Below are positions 13,461 to 25,600 of a stretch of DNA of 64,000 bases, piece by piece. The notes beneath the pieces are model-generated. The model saw nothing but the letters and a program-made list of their open reading frames with translations, searched no databases and was not told where the DNA came from. How positions within the stretch are numbered: position 1 is the first letter of the stretch; each line of letters starts with the position of its first letter. This stretch comes from Pyrocephalus nanus (Eukaryota; Chordata; Aves; Passeriformes; Tyrannidae), in the NCBI GenBank assembly GCA_038380795.1, contig CM076267.1, positions 12,631,501 to 12,695,500 on the forward strand, given 5' to 3'. A program made the translations under genes and the position numbers.

Positions 13461-13472
13461 TTACTCACCTGG
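13461..13472 (-). other. EPB41L5: Candidate splice donor A for EPB41L5 exon 1
   Basis: On the minus strand CCACCAG is followed by gtgagtaa, a near-perfect donor. An untranslated exon 1 would end at 13469 and begin somewhere above, in the densest CpG sequence near 13500-13750. This is my preferred exon 1 donor. Confidence 0.6.
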
Positions 13473-13710
13473 TGGCTCCTGCGGCCGCGCTGTCCGGCTG
13501 GGCCGCGGCGCGGGGATGGAGGCGGAGGGAGGCGGGGAGGGGAGGCTGCAGCAGGACGGGAGAGGGAACCTTGTGCTTCCCGCCGCGCAGGGCGGCCATC
13601 GCCCCTTTAACGGGGCGGAGCGCGGTAGCGAAGGGGCTCCCCTTCCCGTGCCAGGTGGTTTCGCCCGGCGGAGGGGCCGCGGCGGGGGCCGGGGGGGGCG
13701 CGGCGCGGAC

Positions 13711-13716
13711 CACGTG
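13711..13716. promoter_or_regulatory. CACGTG E-box
   Basis: A palindromic CACGTG hexamer inside the CpG island, upstream of the preferred exon 1 donor on the gene strand. This is the class of site bound by MYC/MAX and USF proteins; occupancy is unknown. Confidence 0.4.
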
Positions 13717-13930
13717 CTGGTGAGGGGGGAGCCTGGAGCGGCCGGGAGCAGTGGGGCAGCGCTGGGAATGGGGGGCAGACCCCCGGGAACTGACCCTGCG
13801 GGACGCGCTTCGAACTCTTTCGCGCAGTTTCTGTCGTTTCTGCTAACGCGTCGTAGAGGTTTGGCTCCGCGGCTCGGCCAGGAGACTGTGACCTGCCCTC
13901 GGCTGCCCAGGGGGGACCGGAACCTTCAGG

Positions 13931-16014
13931 CAAACACGCGCTTAAACCATTAAGTTTAGAAGAAAATCGTCTCTTCAAACGCTGCCTGAAAGAGCACCGG
14001 GAGCAGTGTATTAAATAAAGCAGAGCCGTCTACCCACGAACACTTACATTGAAATTCGCGACTACAAAATGTAGTTTTTATTCTAAGGTCCTTCAAAAAC
14101 ACTAGAACAGCCTGCCTGGGTGATCCGCGGTACTTCTGACACTTCTCTTACGTGTTACTCCAGTCCCCGGGGACAAGCCCTGCTCCTTGGCAGCGATTAC
14201 AAAGGGCTACACCTTACTGTGTTTTTCTTAGTACATAAATATTTGTGTCCAAGCCAGTATTTGAGATCTCCAAATGGAAAACTTCAGGAAAGGCAATATA
14301 AACTCTGCGTGTATAGTGCCAGATAACAGTGACAAAGCTCTGAGTAAAGGAGCTCCAAATTCCTTAAAAATCCCAGGACAGTCTGGGAAAGCAGAGACTT
14401 TGGCTACTGATAACACAGCATTTTCTATGCTCAGCTCTGAATCCCGGGCTGAGATAATCAGTCACTTACCTGACACGCAGAGGAGCTGGCATAATGAAAC
14501 CCTTGTTAGTACCATGCCATGGCACAATCAGCTCCAGTTACCTTCATGTCATCTGCTGAAATGGGGGAAAAAAAGCTTCCAGGTAATTGCCCACAATTTG
14601 CTGAGGAAGCAACAGGCTGATATTCATGTTAAATGTCTGTGTTGACAACTGAGCAATCCTCCTGTCCCAAGCAGGAGCAAGGCAAGCTTAGAGGAAAGGT
14701 GTGATTCAGGTTTGTGCCTGATTATTTATTCAAGAACATAAATCACAAAACAGGAGGAATTTAGATACTCTCTATCAGAGTATTTTGCTTGCTCCTGGCA
14801 GTCTGTCATGAAATACACGTGGAGCCTGCAATAAAGTTCCCAAAGAAGCCATACAAAATCTTACTATATTTAATGTGGAAAAAATAATTTATCTTGCCGA
14901 TTTCTGATGAATTCTCAAGGCAGATCAACTAACTGATTGTTTGGATGTCAAGCTGCTTAGTTTGTAGTGGAAATCTGTCAAGTAAATAAATGAAAGCCTC
15001 CATGCTATTACATCTACACGAATTCACATTTTCCTATTAGACAAAGAATTCTGGAGAGTTCCCTGATTCTTGGATGTTTTTCCTAAATTTTCTAACTATC
15101 TTCAACTATTTCCTCAAATTGAGTTTCTTTCCACTCTGTCATTCACAAGCTCCCATGTTGCCACCAAGAACTCCCATTATTTCCTTCCTGTAGCTTCAGC
15201 AACATAGAAACTTCTCATTTTCGTTCTTCCTACTTCACACCAGCCTCTTGCTACTCTTCTTGTAATTACAGTCTACTCCTTCCTCACTGCTACTCAGATC
15301 CAGTCCAGTATATGCACATTCAGCTGTGGTATCTGTGACTTGTCTTCTATCCAGTCTTCCCATGCCAATTTTAAACAAACCTCTTCCTACTGAATGCCTC
15401 TTTTCTGTTTTCCTCCTTGAAATGCTTTCCCATTAGTTTATCTTTTTGTACTTCAAACACCTTCTCCTCACAGTCAGGTCCTACATTAATCAGTGAAATT
15501 TAGAACATAAAAGTATCTCTTAGATGCCCATCCTTCCTGAGATTTTTGTCTTGCCTCTTAAGTTCTCTCATCATCTTTTCCCACTTTTACTTTGAACCAT
15601 CCCCTCACTTTTTAGCAGCAAATATTTCATCACAAGCTTCCATCTGGCATTTTTGTTCTTCGCATCAGCATTCCTCATACTATCAATTTTGGGATCAGAC
15701 TATAATCTCTACTGAACACTGTCTCCACTCACTGTATAAAAGGTAATTAAAAACTTACTCTTCCATTAGAGAAAAACTTTCAGTATATAATTTCATGGGA
15801 AAAAAATGTGGGCTGACACTGTAACCAAACAATTTAATTCTTGATAATTTAGCATCCTCTTCTAGTCCTCTATCCATAGGGATGCATTTATGACATACAA
15901 TGTCAAGAAGTAAAATACAATGTGAACATTACCTGGCATTAGACACGTATACACGTAGCACAGCAAACCCATGTGTAGAGCAGGAAGAAAGTCACACAAA
16001 AGAATTAAACTTTA
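13931..16014. other. Intergenic DNA between PTPN4 and EPB41L5
   Basis: About 2.1 kb between the probable end of PTPN4 and the EPB41L5 island. It is AT-rich with a pyrimidine-rich middle (15050-15750) on the plus strand. A strong donor-like site (CAG then gtaagtgac on the minus strand) is at about 14470 and is discussed under findings. No gene or interspersed repeat was recognised. Confidence 0.6.
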
Positions 16015-16031
16015 AATTACTAAAGCACATC

Positions 16032-16037
16032 TTTATT
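16032..16037 (-). terminator. PTPN4: Distal polyadenylation signal of PTPN4
   Basis: AATAAA on the minus strand, followed within about 40 nt by a U-rich and GU-rich tract (ttcttttgtgtgac), which is the expected arrangement for a cleavage site near 16015. It is the last good signal before the intergenic DNA. Confidence 0.55.
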
Positions 16038-19000
16038 TTGCAATTAAACAATTAAGATCCACAAGTAAACTATATATATATTTTCAAGTCTGTACCTAGA
16101 CAACTATTTGTCAACTGAAATTAAATATATCCACAAAATATGCATAACAGCATTTCTTCACATAATAGAATGAAATTTTACTTAAGACTAAAACAAGACT
16201 TGTTAAATGTTAATTAGCATATTTATCCTGGGAACTGCTGGTTTTCGGTAGAAGTTAGTGTATCATTTTAATGGCAAGAAATTTCATTTTATCAAAATGA
16301 GGACAAATACATAAGGCCCTTTAAAGCATACAATAGCTGCAGTGACAAAAGCTGAATTTATTTTCACATTGTCCAGTGTTGACCAATTTCAAGTTTCCAT
16401 CGTTTTCCATCAACATCCCGGCTGCTTAGCCAAGATGGTGCATTTAAGTTGTTGGTTTGTTTTTTTTCCTCCCCCTCATGTGCTTTTAAACAAATTTATA
16501 GGCAAAAGTCTACTTATGGGAAGAACCTTTGCATCCCCCCAGCATTAATAAAGATACACAAGAGTTAGTCCAAACAACAAAAGAGCTATACAACTCTGAG
16601 ATGATTTACTCCACACTTGCAGTCCATCATTCAGCAGTATGAAACTGAGATGAAATTTGACAACTGAAAGCCACAGCTGGAAAAGCAAATTAATTACCAG
16701 AAGTAACTAGCAAATATATTGCCACCATCTGATTGTTAATAATGATCTAAATATTATTCTTCCCTTTGTATTTATACATAGTATAGCACCTGTTACAGAA
16801 AAAAACCCCAAACCTTACACAAACAGCCCTGCCAAACTGACTGGTTAAAATGGGATCACTGGTAAATGAAGCAAACCAAATGGAAAACAAATCTGGATAC
16901 ACTGGATAAGATAAAACCTTCACTCTCTTACCTTAATTTTCCTGTAAGATTATTATGGGTTGTTACTGTGGTGCCCCAATGTACCAAGATAATCACACTG
17001 GATCATTTATAGTCTAGTCTTTGTGGATATATTTTAGTTAAAGAAAACAACAGCTCAATGTAAACTGTTTAACCCTTTCACTCATGTCTCAGGCCCCTGG
17101 CCTAGGTGTAAAAGGGTGACTTCTTTAAACTTCGTTGTGCATTATCTTTAGTTACTAAAATTCAAATAAGTTAAGTAAAAAAAAAAAAATACTGATTTCC
17201 AGGTAATTGATCTAAATGTTAAAAATAATGCTTAGCAGAAACATTTACAGTAAACATAGCTAATTTGCAGCTCGCTGAGAGAGATCACAGAGATAGATTT
17301 ACAAGTACCCTGTAGGCTTCTATTTGCACCTTTTTTTTTCCTTCCCCTCCCACCCCCCCAAATGCAGGCTTCATATTCTTTTTAAGACAGGAAAACTGAG
17401 ATGATAGAATTACCTTATTAATATCTATTTCTGAAAGTCCCTCAGAAACACACGAACAATAAACAAGAAATGGCTGGAATAACAGAAAGCATTAGTACCA
17501 GGGTGTAATCCAAATCATCTCTGCACAGAAACCCATCAAGCATCTCTCTCCAACCCCAATTTATTTTGTCCAATAGTTCAGTCAGTAGTAAGCATGAAAT
17601 AAAGTGCTACTATTCAAATATCAAAACACTTTGAGAAAGATTACCCTTTAAAATGTGTAAGCTTGCTAAATACGAAATACCACAACCAACAAACTGTCAG
17701 CCAGTCCGTGGAAACATAGTTGATGCTACAGCACACCAGAATCAGAGATATTTTAGTGACCTTTTCTTCAATGATACTACTAATCAAAAAGTTTAAATTT
17801 TTAAAATTGAAAACTTCAAAATTTTTTTGGAAAGAGATTTATGTCTCCTTTTTTTCCATTGAGCACTCAATGAGCAAAACATGCCAAAGCCAGAGCTTAC
17901 AGCTTTATGCACCAGATCAAAACCTGTAGCTGGAGAAGCCCTATGAACTGAAAAGATGGACACTTGTAGGAGCAACAAGTACAGAGATAAAATCCCAGTG
18001 ATACAGAGATAAAATTTCTCAGTGATATAGAACTGGCCTCCTTTGCAGACTGCTAAACAAACATTTGAGTTTCAATTTCTAACTGCAGTGGGATAAGAGA
18101 GACTGGACAGAACAGTTAGACTGAAACAAACCAACCATTTCCCCCTTCTAACAGCTTCCCAATCACCACTAATTATAAATCCCTGCAATTTCATGCAAGA
18201 TCCACAGCTAATCAATAAATATGTTCTTACCAGATTTTAATACTGGATTGAAGTGCTACAATTAGCAATGGAATAGACCTTCTCCAGTCTCAAGACAAAA
18301 GATGTGTACTAAACTTGGCAAATACACCCAACCCAGCCAACCTGGGACCTGAGATGTGAGCTACAAAAAAGACTGCAACTGACCCTAGACAGCACTATTC
18401 CTGTACTTGCTGAAAGTCTAAGTAAGAAATATTTTCATTTGGACCACAGCCTCCCTTTATCCTCAGTGCTGAGGGGCTTGAAGATTGCCTGCATAGTGGC
18501 TCTATAGTCAAAGCTACAACACATATATAGGACAACCCGCTTTCACTTGGAAATTGGTGGATCTGTCGAGTTTTTCATGCTCATGCGAATTCCCTGAGCC
18601 ATCAAACATCCCCCACACACCTGCACACACACTGCATAAGCATAAAAGTATCACATAATTCAGCTCCACAGCATACCTGGAGCTCCAACACCTCTATGCC
18701 AACACCTTCCCTCCTTCCTGTCTCCCTGGGCCGTGCAACTGCAGCAGGTCCGCTGCACTTTGGCCCGTCCATGGGTACCACGATGCTTTTTGGAAGGTCT
18801 CCATGGAAAGTTGCCAGCTACACAAGTTCCATAACAAACTCCTCATGCTCCTTAATCTCCCAACTGCTTTCTCACCCTTTCTTTAATAGATAGCATGCCA
18901 GACTGTAACCAGATATTCTAGAAGAAGCGTTATTGCTTTATCTATATGGCATATAAGCTTTCAAGATTTAACAGAGAAATGTGGAAGAAATGTCAGAGAG

Positions 19001-21859
19001 CATTAAATGTAGAGAGAAAAAAAAATCAGGCTCTCTCTTTTTCATAACTGGGAGAGAATAGATACAAATAAAAGGAATAAAAGCAGTATTTTACTGTTTA
19101 AGACTTGCAAGTCATTGAAAATACCAAATGCTTCCAAATTCAGGATGAATTAATTCTTCAGCTCTCTGTTATCTGGGATGTCTAAAGGAGTATTTCTAAA
19201 AGTGGACTGGCTGACAATATGTAGGTGGTTTATTAAAAAATACCTGCACCTTATTTCATATTTAGCAAAAATAAAAAATGCCCCCCAAACAATCAAAAGC
19301 TCCCACTAGAGCCCCTTATCTTTCTGCTAAAAAAAAACCCCTTCAAATCCACTTTAAACAAGAGATGGTAGTGGTAGTTTTCAATCTGAACCTAAAAGGA
19401 AAAAAAACATAAGTCTTAACATTTTACATTGGCACAAAGTTGTCATAATATTGCTCTTATTTACAATGAAAACTACTTTTTTTGTTTTTTTCTTTTTAAC
19501 TGGATTTGTATCATGGAAGTGTTACAAACATACTCTTTCCCACACCCACCCAACATTTTCCTAATCAAATGGTATGAAAATAATTATTCATAAAATCCAA
19601 CAGTCATAACACCAATCACATATAGGTCTATAAGTCATTATGTCTGAAAGATACATTCATGTTTTGTACAGCATGAAACATACAAAAACTTCTTTAAAAA
19701 ACTCTTAAGGATGATACAGATCTTCATAACCCAAAGTAAAATATTAAGCAGTTTTGCTTCTTTTGGCCATATAAAAATATTTTAAAGGCCATTTATACCA
19801 CAACAGGTAGAAACATTTAAACACTTGATTTATGGTGCAGAAAGGCTTCAGTGCTATTCTCTTTCCTAATCAGTTTTTGGTTACCATTATCCTGGCTTTG
19901 GAGAAGCCAAAAAGCCACTGAGTCCACTGATGGCCAATTAACTAAGAACAGGTACTTTGTTCCAATTTTTTCCCCAGTGCAACAAGTTAATACAATACAA
20001 GTCAGTGCAGAGGAAGATTCTGAAGAGACCTATTATTCCTGCCCGTGTCTGTAATCAAAACAGTAATGACAGGTGACCAATACATATCCCACACTTAATT
20101 GTGGTATAAATGGGACTTTTGAACTTGAACTGCTTTGGCAACTTTACATAAGAATATTTAAATATGTGACATACCAACACTATATAATGTTGCTATAAAC
20201 TCCATTTCTGATTTCCCTCAGAATAACAGGGCAAATGCTATTTTTGTTTACAACTTGACTAGGAAGAAAATTTCCTTCATTATAATGAATGAATTATTTT
20301 CCTTTTTAGAGATTAATTGCTGAGTTTAATATAATCTTCTAACTAGCCAGCAACTCAGCTAATAACCTCATCATATGGAAGTTAAGGGAGAATTCGAAAG
20401 AAGAATTTTCTTTTGTTGTAAATGAGTTAAAATATAACTGTGATTAAAGCTACCATGTTACTCTTTTTCAGTTTATCAGATCCAGAGATTCTTGTAAAAT
20501 TTTTCACTGAGGGATAATATTGACTTAAGCATCAAATCTAGAAATATAAGTAACAGGGCCACAGCCCTTCTAGTATTATTTTGTTTTCTAAAAATATTTA
20601 AAACTCTATCTTCCATTTGGCATTGTGGCTCATGTTTATTACTAAGTCATAAGCCAGGATTTCACTTTGCCTGAATCCCTTTTCACTTTATAGTTCATAG
20701 CTGATCTGTTTCAAATGTCCATAGAACACAGTATATTATACAATATAATTCTTCAATAGTTAAAAATTATTTAGCGTAGAACTTTTCACTTTAATTCTAT
20801 GCTCTATATAGCTTACAACAAAATTTACTGGATAAACATTTTCAGGAAACCAATACAATAAATTAAAACTTTTAAATAGAGGGCACAAAGTTATGTTGTC
20901 ACAGGGCAGTCAAAGAAGTGACTGATTTTTTTCTTACAGTATATTACACTGGATACCTTGCTTCTGACTTGGTTTCTCCTATACTGGAAAAATATTAAAA
21001 AAACAGGGACATTTATGCATCTTTAGAATGAGCTCAGATACTGTATCAGACAGACATTTCTCACAAATCTTCTACCTACTTAAATAAGAAGCAACCCATA
21101 TCAACTGGAACAATTTTGCACAAGCATAGCAAAAGGCGACTGGGGTCTTCATGAAATCAAAATTAAGTTCTGGGCTAACTTCATAGTGTTCTCCTCCCTC
21201 CCCCTCCCTCCAAATTAAGGAAAAAATAAAAGGCAGACCTGTACGAACATGGCTTGAAATCAACTATGAGGACTTAACACGTTAGTTAGCAGATAATGGA
21301 ATTAAATCACATCTGATTGTAAGTTCAACTTAGTTATCAGTGCTATTAAAGAGTTATGTCTAATTGAGTAAGACAGCTATTCTCAATAAAAGGATAAAAC
21401 AAAGTCTCAGCTTCTAATGACCTACCAGCATTTCATAGTCAGATGCTAGTAAGTTACTAGTTGGAAGGAATGAAGGAATGTGTCAGATTTTTCACATAAT
21501 TACAACACAGCAGCATACAATGCTCATTCATTAAGTTGGCAGAGGTGCTTTGGCTATGGAGAGTAGCACACAGTTACTTGTATAAGGAAAGAGGGAATGG
21601 TATTTCCATGACCCCTTGCGGTAACACGCTCCAAGCACCAAGGGCCGTTTTTAAAATCTGAACCCATTAAGATAAATATGACAGGACAATACCACCCCCA
21701 TGGAATCATGAGTGCCTTTCACTGGATGTATGCTGTAAGTCTCAAGGCACTTAAGGGGTTAAGACATAATGCATGCACTAGTTCCCATCACGTAATCTTA
21801 AGTCACACGAACCAGAATACACCAGTGTATGACACACAAGCTGTGTCAAAGAAATGCTG

Positions 21860-21896
21860 TTTATTTATATGTTGGGTTTTTTTTTAAATTTTTATT
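21860..21896 (-). terminator. PTPN4: Candidate proximal polyadenylation signals of PTPN4
   Basis: Two AATAAA hexamers on the minus strand (21896-21891 and 21865-21860) lie about 650-680 nt after the stop codon. GT-bearing sequence follows (cttgtgtgtcatac). They could end a short 3' UTR isoform. Confidence 0.4.
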
Positions 21897-22540
21897 GTTA
21901 TTATTTTGTACAAGATGCTGGTAAGTGGGCATTATGCAGCTACTGCTGGGTTAACACAGACGCCAGCTCTCCTCTAACAACCAGCTGGTCTCTAGTAAGG
22001 GTGTAGGACAATGTGTGCTGCATCAGTAGGCAGTGTGTATCTATCTAGTATTGGCAATATTGCTAATGTTGTAAAAAAACAAAACAGTGAGAGTCTGTAC
22101 ATAGTAAATAAACCTAGCACTGGAAAAAGACCATGGCTTAGTGTATTTTTTCGTTTGTTTTTCATTTTAAGAGACATGGGTGTAAAACAGAGTGAAGTAA
22201 TTCCAAGCCTTGTTTGTAGCAATTCAACCAGAAGCGCAGTATATGGCACTACAATGAAATATCGTAGATTACCCTGAACACAATTAGTTCTTTCAGTTCA
22301 TGGTTTGTTCGGAGCAAATCACGAAAATAAAGTCTTCAAACAGATGAAGGTTAGAAGAGTTTCAGAGACTGATTTTGTTTCAACGTAAAGTGCAACAGTG
22401 CTGAAGTTTTCAAAGTCCTTTGTCAATTCTTTGCTGTACTTCACTATCATTTCCTGCAAGCAGTATTATGGCACAAACAATGCTGCCAGTTCATTAGAGA
22501 GGACAGGATTCCTCAATTGATATCATAGGTTTTTTGCTCT

Positions 22541-22627
22541 TTACTTATGCAGTGATGTTTGTAAAGGTTTAATAAATCCTTCTTCATACACCTTCAAAAT
22601 AGCTTCACATACAAATCTGTACTGACT
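22541..22627 (-). CDS. PTPN4: PTPN4 last coding exon (Q-loop, C-terminus, stop)
   Basis: After the acceptor ccttttcag the exon reads [17 protein letters not shown] and ends KPLQTSLHK before TAA at 22543-22541. The Gln of SQYRF is the Q-loop residue that positions the catalytic water. The last few residues differ from the human end as I recall it (KPLTTSTNK), which is normal drift for a free C-terminus. Confidence 0.97.
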   Translation of the reverse strand, partial: SQYRFVCEAILKVYEEGFIKPLQTSLHK

Positions 22628-25600
22628 CTGAAAAGGAAAGTAGATTCAGTAAATAGGAAAGAAATGTAACTGAAAAATGTCATTGGGAAGCAGAAAAGGC
22701 CTCTAAGATTTCCCCATCCCATTCTCTTGACAGACTTGAACTGTGCTTCAAAGTTAGTTTAGGAAACAATACAACAGGAACTTCTTATCAGAGCGTTTTG
22801 TTTCTCAACAGAAGAATAGGATGAATGGCACTTTGAAATATATGCGAAAAGTCATACCCACAAACCCAGTACTATTATTACAACATCATCTATTTAGTAA
22901 TTTTCTGCTCTGTATTTCCTTGCTGAAGTTTCACTGACCTGATGTTTCCACGTCCTTGGATTTAGAAACTATAGTTTCAAAGTGCTTTTTCATACTTACA
23001 TTGATTCTGGCATGTTACTGGCACCTCCCTCTCAGAATTTGATAAAAAAGAAAACTGTTATATTGCTTTAGAAAGCCAGAACTCCTGTTTCTTAACATTA
23101 TATAATGTCTAACTCTTCAATGCATTCAGGTCTAGCACTGATATACACATGGGCCACTAATACTTTGTTTTAAACAAACAGTAGTTAAAAAACTCAAGAG
23201 TAATCAAATGAGAATATAATGAAAACAAAAATAAATGCAAAGCGCCAAAACTAACTCTGAATCCTGCACAATGTGTGTAATATATATATCTATGTATGTA
23301 TCTCCGGGTCAGAACACCAGCACACCTGCCTTGTCAGAACAGCCCTCTCTATGCAGTAATTAGTGATGGCAGATCTTAAATGGGAACATTAGCGTGTTTA
23401 GCACTAGAATCATTCTTCACTGTAGTGTCGCATGTATACTAAATAGTTACATTTATATACACTTTGTAATATCTGTGTGTTTCCCGCAGTGCTCCCGAAG
23501 GAGCCTGAACTCGCCTCCCACAGCGCCCTCGTGCGGACACCGAGGGAATCCTGCAGGACACACGAATCCGGCACGAGGAGAAACTGGAAAAGCTCATGTT
23601 TATGAAATCTTAAAAAAAAAAAAAAATATTCTTTTATTACCCCTTCTGCCTCTTATGCACTAAACACTTGTTTCTCACTGAATCTTTAAAATTTTGGTTT
23701 CTCTAAGAAAAATGAGGAGACCAGATGAATTTTAGCACATCCTGTGAAAAAAGTTAAAACCCTTACCATTGCAAATCCTACCTTTACTAATAAAACTTTC
23801 TTCCTACACATGCTACAGACATATCTATTCATACAGTAGAATTATCACAAACAGCAAGAGCCATCCTTTGTTATTTTTCATGTATGATCACCTTCCTCAT
23901 CCTTCCTGTGCTACTCGAATAATACAACTTTTTTCTTAGGGAAACGTGAATACTGGACCATGAATTCAGCAGCACTGAATGATGGATGACCTAGAAATGG
24001 AGACACATATATACTTCTTTTGAGCCTCAGTACTCTCTGAAGAACACAGAAGGTTTATTCAAATTTGATTAGAGGAACAGCAGTAAGGACATGAAATTAC
24101 TACAGTAACTACCTTCATGTAATTGTGATTTGATACTGGATCTAATGCCTTTGCTCCTTCAACATACTTTCTCTTTAAATAGTACATACGAGAGTAAAAC
24201 CATGAAATTGATCACTCATTCAAAAAAAAAAAAAAAACCAACAAAAAAAACCAAAAAAAAACTGGGTCAAAGACTGAAATAACCAAGGGTCCAAATCTTT
24301 TTTTTTTTCTTCTGAAAGGCAATACAATTCAACCTTTTGACCCTTGTTAGATATTTTCTAAAAATGTAAACACAAACTGCTCTCAGAGATGAGCAATACC
24401 TGACTAGTACAAATAAGAAGTTTCTAAATTTGTTCTAAACTTGTGCAGATATGAAATATAATATATGAAAGCAACATCACAATTATCTCAAAAAATTCAG
24501 ATATTATAGATGCAGGAAAAAATCTGGTATCTTAAGATACATCAACAAGAAAGCCCCAAAGGAATCTCGGTAGCAAGGTACTTTGTTTCTAGACTAAATA
24601 CACTTGGAGTTACTTTGATATATCTTGCATCAGATTTAATTATAATGATTTTTAAAAACATTATTTCTCTGATTATTTCCCTTTGAGTCAGTTTAGGCTT
24701 GTTTCCACTATAACTAAGGCAACATAAAATCACTGAATTTCATCACTGAAGGTTTTTCTTGCATGTCTTAGATCTTTCTGTGTTTAGCTTTTATGCTGCT
24801 GTCAGGCATTAGGCTCCTGCTTTCTCCACTGTGTGACTTTTACACTGCTGAAAATTGACCCTTTTTGTTATTAATTGCCAGGTATCCCTGAAACAGCTGC
24901 TGCTTTTTTTTTTTTTTTTCAAGTTTTTTCTGTAGAAATTTAGATAATTGCTCCTTTCCAATAGCCTTAACAATTTATTCCTGCCTGGAGCTAAGGCTAG
25001 AGCTGCACTGGCTAAAGGTGATCTCTGCCATAGGATCAAGAGCAACTATATTAAACATCCATCTAATATGACTAGATCATAGGAAATTATTGTTCTGCAA
25101 CACAGAACCACAAGGATGATACTCACAGGTGTTTGGATCATCATGGCTCTTTGATCTCTCATGGTTCTCACAATATCCAATGGATAAACAGGCTGGTTGC
25201 ACTCAATGAGACACATGGCTGTCTCCATAGTGATCAGCACCCCTGTCCGTCCAATCCCAGCACTGGAAACAGCAACAACAAAACAGAACGGAAAATGAAA
25301 CAAAGCGTGTGCAGTACAGTTCATACTTAAAGACCTTCCTTCTTATGGATTCTCGGGATTGATCATTGTGATAAAATCATGTTCATGTTCTTGTAGTGAT
25401 CCACACCTTCCTATTTCAGAATAAGGAAAAGAACAGTTACTAGAAACCTCTGTAGGATGATAATATTTCTTAGTATTAAAAAGTACAATAGAGCTCCAAC
25501 TTGTATAGACTGAAAAGGAATACACAGTAGCAATCCCTTCAAGACAAGGAAGTACCATAACACGCACATCTCAAAATGGCAAAACTGTTTAGACAGTTTA

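Larger units (their letters stand above)
12532..13468 (-). other. EPB41L5: EPB41L5 intron 1 and proximal CpG island
   Basis: The region lies between the first coding exon and the candidate untranslated exon 1. It begins, on the gene strand, inside the CpG island and falls into AT-rich DNA below about 12900. It carries an A/CAAA-rich run at 12702-12727 and an A run near 12578. If the donor at 13264 is used instead, part of this stretch is exon 1 sequence. The several long open frames at 12829-13468 on both strands are an effect of high GC content and not genes. Confidence 0.7.
12960..13930 (-). promoter_or_regulatory. EPB41L5: CpG island promoter of EPB41L5
   Basis: About 1 kb of very GC-rich, CpG-dense sequence stands out sharply from AT-rich flanks. 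It sits immediately upstream of the first coding exon of EPB41L5. It contains repeated GC boxes (for example ggggcgg near 13423 and 13614), a CACGTG E-box at 13711-13716, an ETS-type CCGGAA at 13917-13922, and G-run clusters. No TATA box is evident, as is usual for CpG-island promoters with dispersed start sites. The transcription start cannot be fixed from sequence alone. Divergent transcription from the plus strand is possible but unsupported. Confidence 0.85.
16015..22540 (-). other. PTPN4: Probable 3' UTR of PTPN4
   Basis: The region follows the PTPN4 stop codon directly with no further exon needed. Known vertebrate PTPN4 messages have very long 3' UTRs, and a good terminal poly(A) signal with a U/GU-rich downstream element lies near 16032, so about 6.5 kb of UTR is plausible. 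Earlier signals near 21891 and 21860 would give a short form of about 650-700 nt. The stretch is AT-rich, with a GC-richer patch at about 18490-18890, and has no recognised repeat. The distal limit is inferred, not proven. Confidence 0.55.
22628..25126 (-). other. PTPN4: PTPN4 last intron
   Basis: The 2,499-bp intron between the P-loop exon and the terminal exon. It holds a GC-rich block ending in an A15 run (about 23486-23626), an A-rich stretch with CCAA interruptions at 24219-24262, and a T17 run at 24904-24920. Otherwise it is AT-rich with no recognised element. Confidence 0.9.

Noticed and set aside
12829..13978. Long open frames on both strands (up to 186 codons) over the CpG island, including a plus-strand ATGGCGGAG start at 13393
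   Set aside because: High GC removes stop codons by chance. The frames overlap each other on both strands, are low-complexity in Arg/Gly/Pro/Ala, and match no known product.
16073..16082. Short TA run as a microsatellite
   Set aside because: It is too short (about 10 bp) to list as a repeat.
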